A stretch of DNA of 7,216 bases from Clostridia bacterium (GTDB taxonomy: Bacteria > Bacillota > Clostridia > Christensenellales > Aristaeellaceae), in NCBI GenBank assembly GCA_017537105.1, contig JAFWBZ010000239.1, positions 1 to 7,216 on the forward strand. The letters are read 5' to 3'. Of the stretch, positions 6,310 to 7,216 are shown piece by piece. The position numbers were made by a program, and so were the translations under genes. The notes below the pieces were generated by a model, which saw nothing but the letters and a program-made list of their open reading frames with translations, searched no databases and was not told the origin of the DNA. Positions within the stretch are counted from its first letter, which is position 1, and every line of letters begins with the position of its first letter.

Positions 6310-7216
6310 ATGAAGAAATATCTCGCAGCGCTGCTTGCCCTGGTGCTGGCGCTGGGCATGTGCGGCATGGCTGAATCGGAGGATCCCGAAGGCGCGCCGC
6401 CCGCCCGGGAAGCCGCTGCATCGTCCGTGCCCTCGGAAGCCCCCGTGCCAGCGACGACCGGAACCAGCGCCGCCTCCGAGGGTGCGACAGAGCCCCGCAC
6501 GGAGACGGCCGGGGAGAGCGCCGGCGATCCCTCCGCGACCGGTACCGAACCCCCGGCAGCGGAGACCTCCTCCCCCGAAGGGAGCACAGACATCGAATCC
6601 CCGGAGGACCAGCCCGACGATTCCTCCCCTGCGGAGGGGGAAGCTCCGTCCCCGGAGGACAGCGGGACCACCCCGGACGCCTCCGACCCGGAGGGCGGGG
6701 ACGGCGCAGACAGAAACGACAGCGAACCAGCGCCATCCCAGGACCCCCTTCCCGGGGAGGACGGCGGCACTTCCGAGCTGTCCCGGGAGCAGATTCTCAA
6801 CGTGCAGGCCTGGCTGATCGCGCTGGAATACCTGCGCGAGGGCCAGAAGACGGGCGTCTATGACGAAGCGACCCGCAGTGCCGTCGCGCGCTTCCAGGCG
6901 GACAGCGGCCTGCCCGCCGACGGGGCATGCGACGACGCCACCTATGCGCTGCTCTCCCAGAGGGCTGCAGAGGCGGAATCCGGCGGGATTCCGGACGGCG
7001 GCTCCGAGGGTGGATCCCCCGAGGACCCCGGAGAAGGCCCCGAGGGCTTTCCCTCCGGCGGCGGCTTTCCGGGCGGCGGGCACAGGGGCGGACGCTCATT
7101 CCGTGGCGGCACGGGCAGCCTGGGCCGGGCAAGCGGTGCGGAGGGCGACGGAGCACCCGCAGAAGATCCCCTGAACGGCATCACCCCCGGCGAGGCGCTG
7201 ACCAGCGCCCACCGCA
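6310..7216 (+). CDS. Secreted peptidoglycan-binding protein with long acidic linker (3' end outside window)
   Basis: An open frame with 302 codons visible and no stop before the window edge. AAAGGAGGG (6295-6303) sits 6 nt before the ATG. Residues 1-21 form a signal peptide (KKY, then a Leu/Ala core), probably cleaved after GMA. C18 in LGMC is a poor lipobox because Met is at -1. Residues 22-157 are a low-complexity Pro/Ser/Thr/Glu/Asp/Gly linker without lysine, likely unstructured and strongly acidic. Residues 158-217 fit a PG_binding_1 domain: VQAWLIALEYL, then TGVYDEATRSAVARFQADSG, then LPADG and TYALL, a three-helix fold that binds peptidoglycan. Residues 225-285 are Gly-rich and include SGGGFPGGG and RGGRSFRGG. 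After GITPGEALTSAHR the gene leaves the window, so a further domain is likely. It follows the second adaptor by 39 nt and is probably the fifth gene of the operon, tethering it to the wall. Confidence 0.85.
   Translation, partial: MKKYLAALLALVLALGMCGMAESEDPEGAPPAREAAASSVPSEAPVPATTGTSAASEGATEPRTETAGESAGDPSATGTEPPAAETSSPEGSTDIESPEDQPDDSSPAEGEAPSPEDSGTTPDASDPEGGDGADRNDSEPAPSQDPLPGEDGGTSELSREQILNVQAWLIALEYLREGQKTGVYDEATRSAVARFQADSGLPADGACDDATYALLSQRAAEAESGGIPDGGSEGGSPEDPGEGPEGFPSGGGFPGGGHRGGRSFRGGTGSLGRASGAEGDGAPAEDPLNGITPGEALTSAHR

Noticed and set aside
4582..7083. An 833-codon open frame on the minus strand, antisense to the permease end, second adaptor and wall-binding protein.
   Set aside because: It is an artefact of GC-rich codon bias on the opposite strand. 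Its product is low-complexity Gly/Val/Arg/Ala sequence with no recognisable domain, and the + strand frames have clear domains, signal peptides and ribosome binding sites.
1..7216. CRISPR arrays, tRNA or rRNA genes, insertion sequences, attachment sites.
   Set aside because: No spaced repeats, cloverleaf-like segments, transposase motifs or terminal inverted repeats were seen on either strand.

Overview
This window looks like chromosomal DNA from a GC-rich member of the Bacillota, most likely a gut- or sediment-type Clostridia. The coding DNA is strongly GC-rich, with third codon positions mostly G or C. Ribosome binding sites are near-perfect AAGGAGG types. One vegetative promoter has textbook -35 and extended -10 elements. 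The genes are a type III glutamine synthetase, a small lipoprotein and a MacB-like ABC exporter with adaptor proteins. The taxonomic call is an inference from these traits; no marker gene is present.

Layout. Positions 3-1160 (+) hold the C-terminal part of a type III glutamine synthetase (glnN), cut by the window start and followed by two tandem hairpins that look like terminators. Positions 1297-1785 (-) encode a small predicted lipoprotein of unknown function, convergent with glnN, with a strong promoter at 1808-1836. Between it and the next gene lies a divergent, partly AT-rich regulatory region (1786-2027). From 2028 to the window end, five genes on the + strand form a likely operon: a short membrane-anchored HlyD/MacA-type adaptor (2028-3053), an ABC ATPase (3067-3810), a MacB/FtsX-type permease (3803-5023), a second, secreted adaptor-like protein with two biotinyl-lipoyl-like lobes (5107-6270), and a secreted protein with a long acidic linker and a PG_binding_1 domain (6310 to beyond 7216).

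How the genes may work together. The ATPase and permease would form a MacB-like mechanotransmission ABC transporter with the first adaptor on its outer face. The second adaptor and the peptidoglycan-binding protein have no membrane anchor beyond a signal peptide and could extend or tether the assembly through the cell wall. A direct repeat TTTAAG-N5-TTCAAG just upstream of the first gene suggests control by an OmpR/CiaR-type response regulator that is not encoded here.

Most notable points: the Q-loop glutamine of the ATPase is replaced by proline; there are two different adaptors plus a wall-binding partner in one operon; and a Gly-rich SGGGFPGG motif occurs in both the first adaptor's tail and the wall-binding protein.
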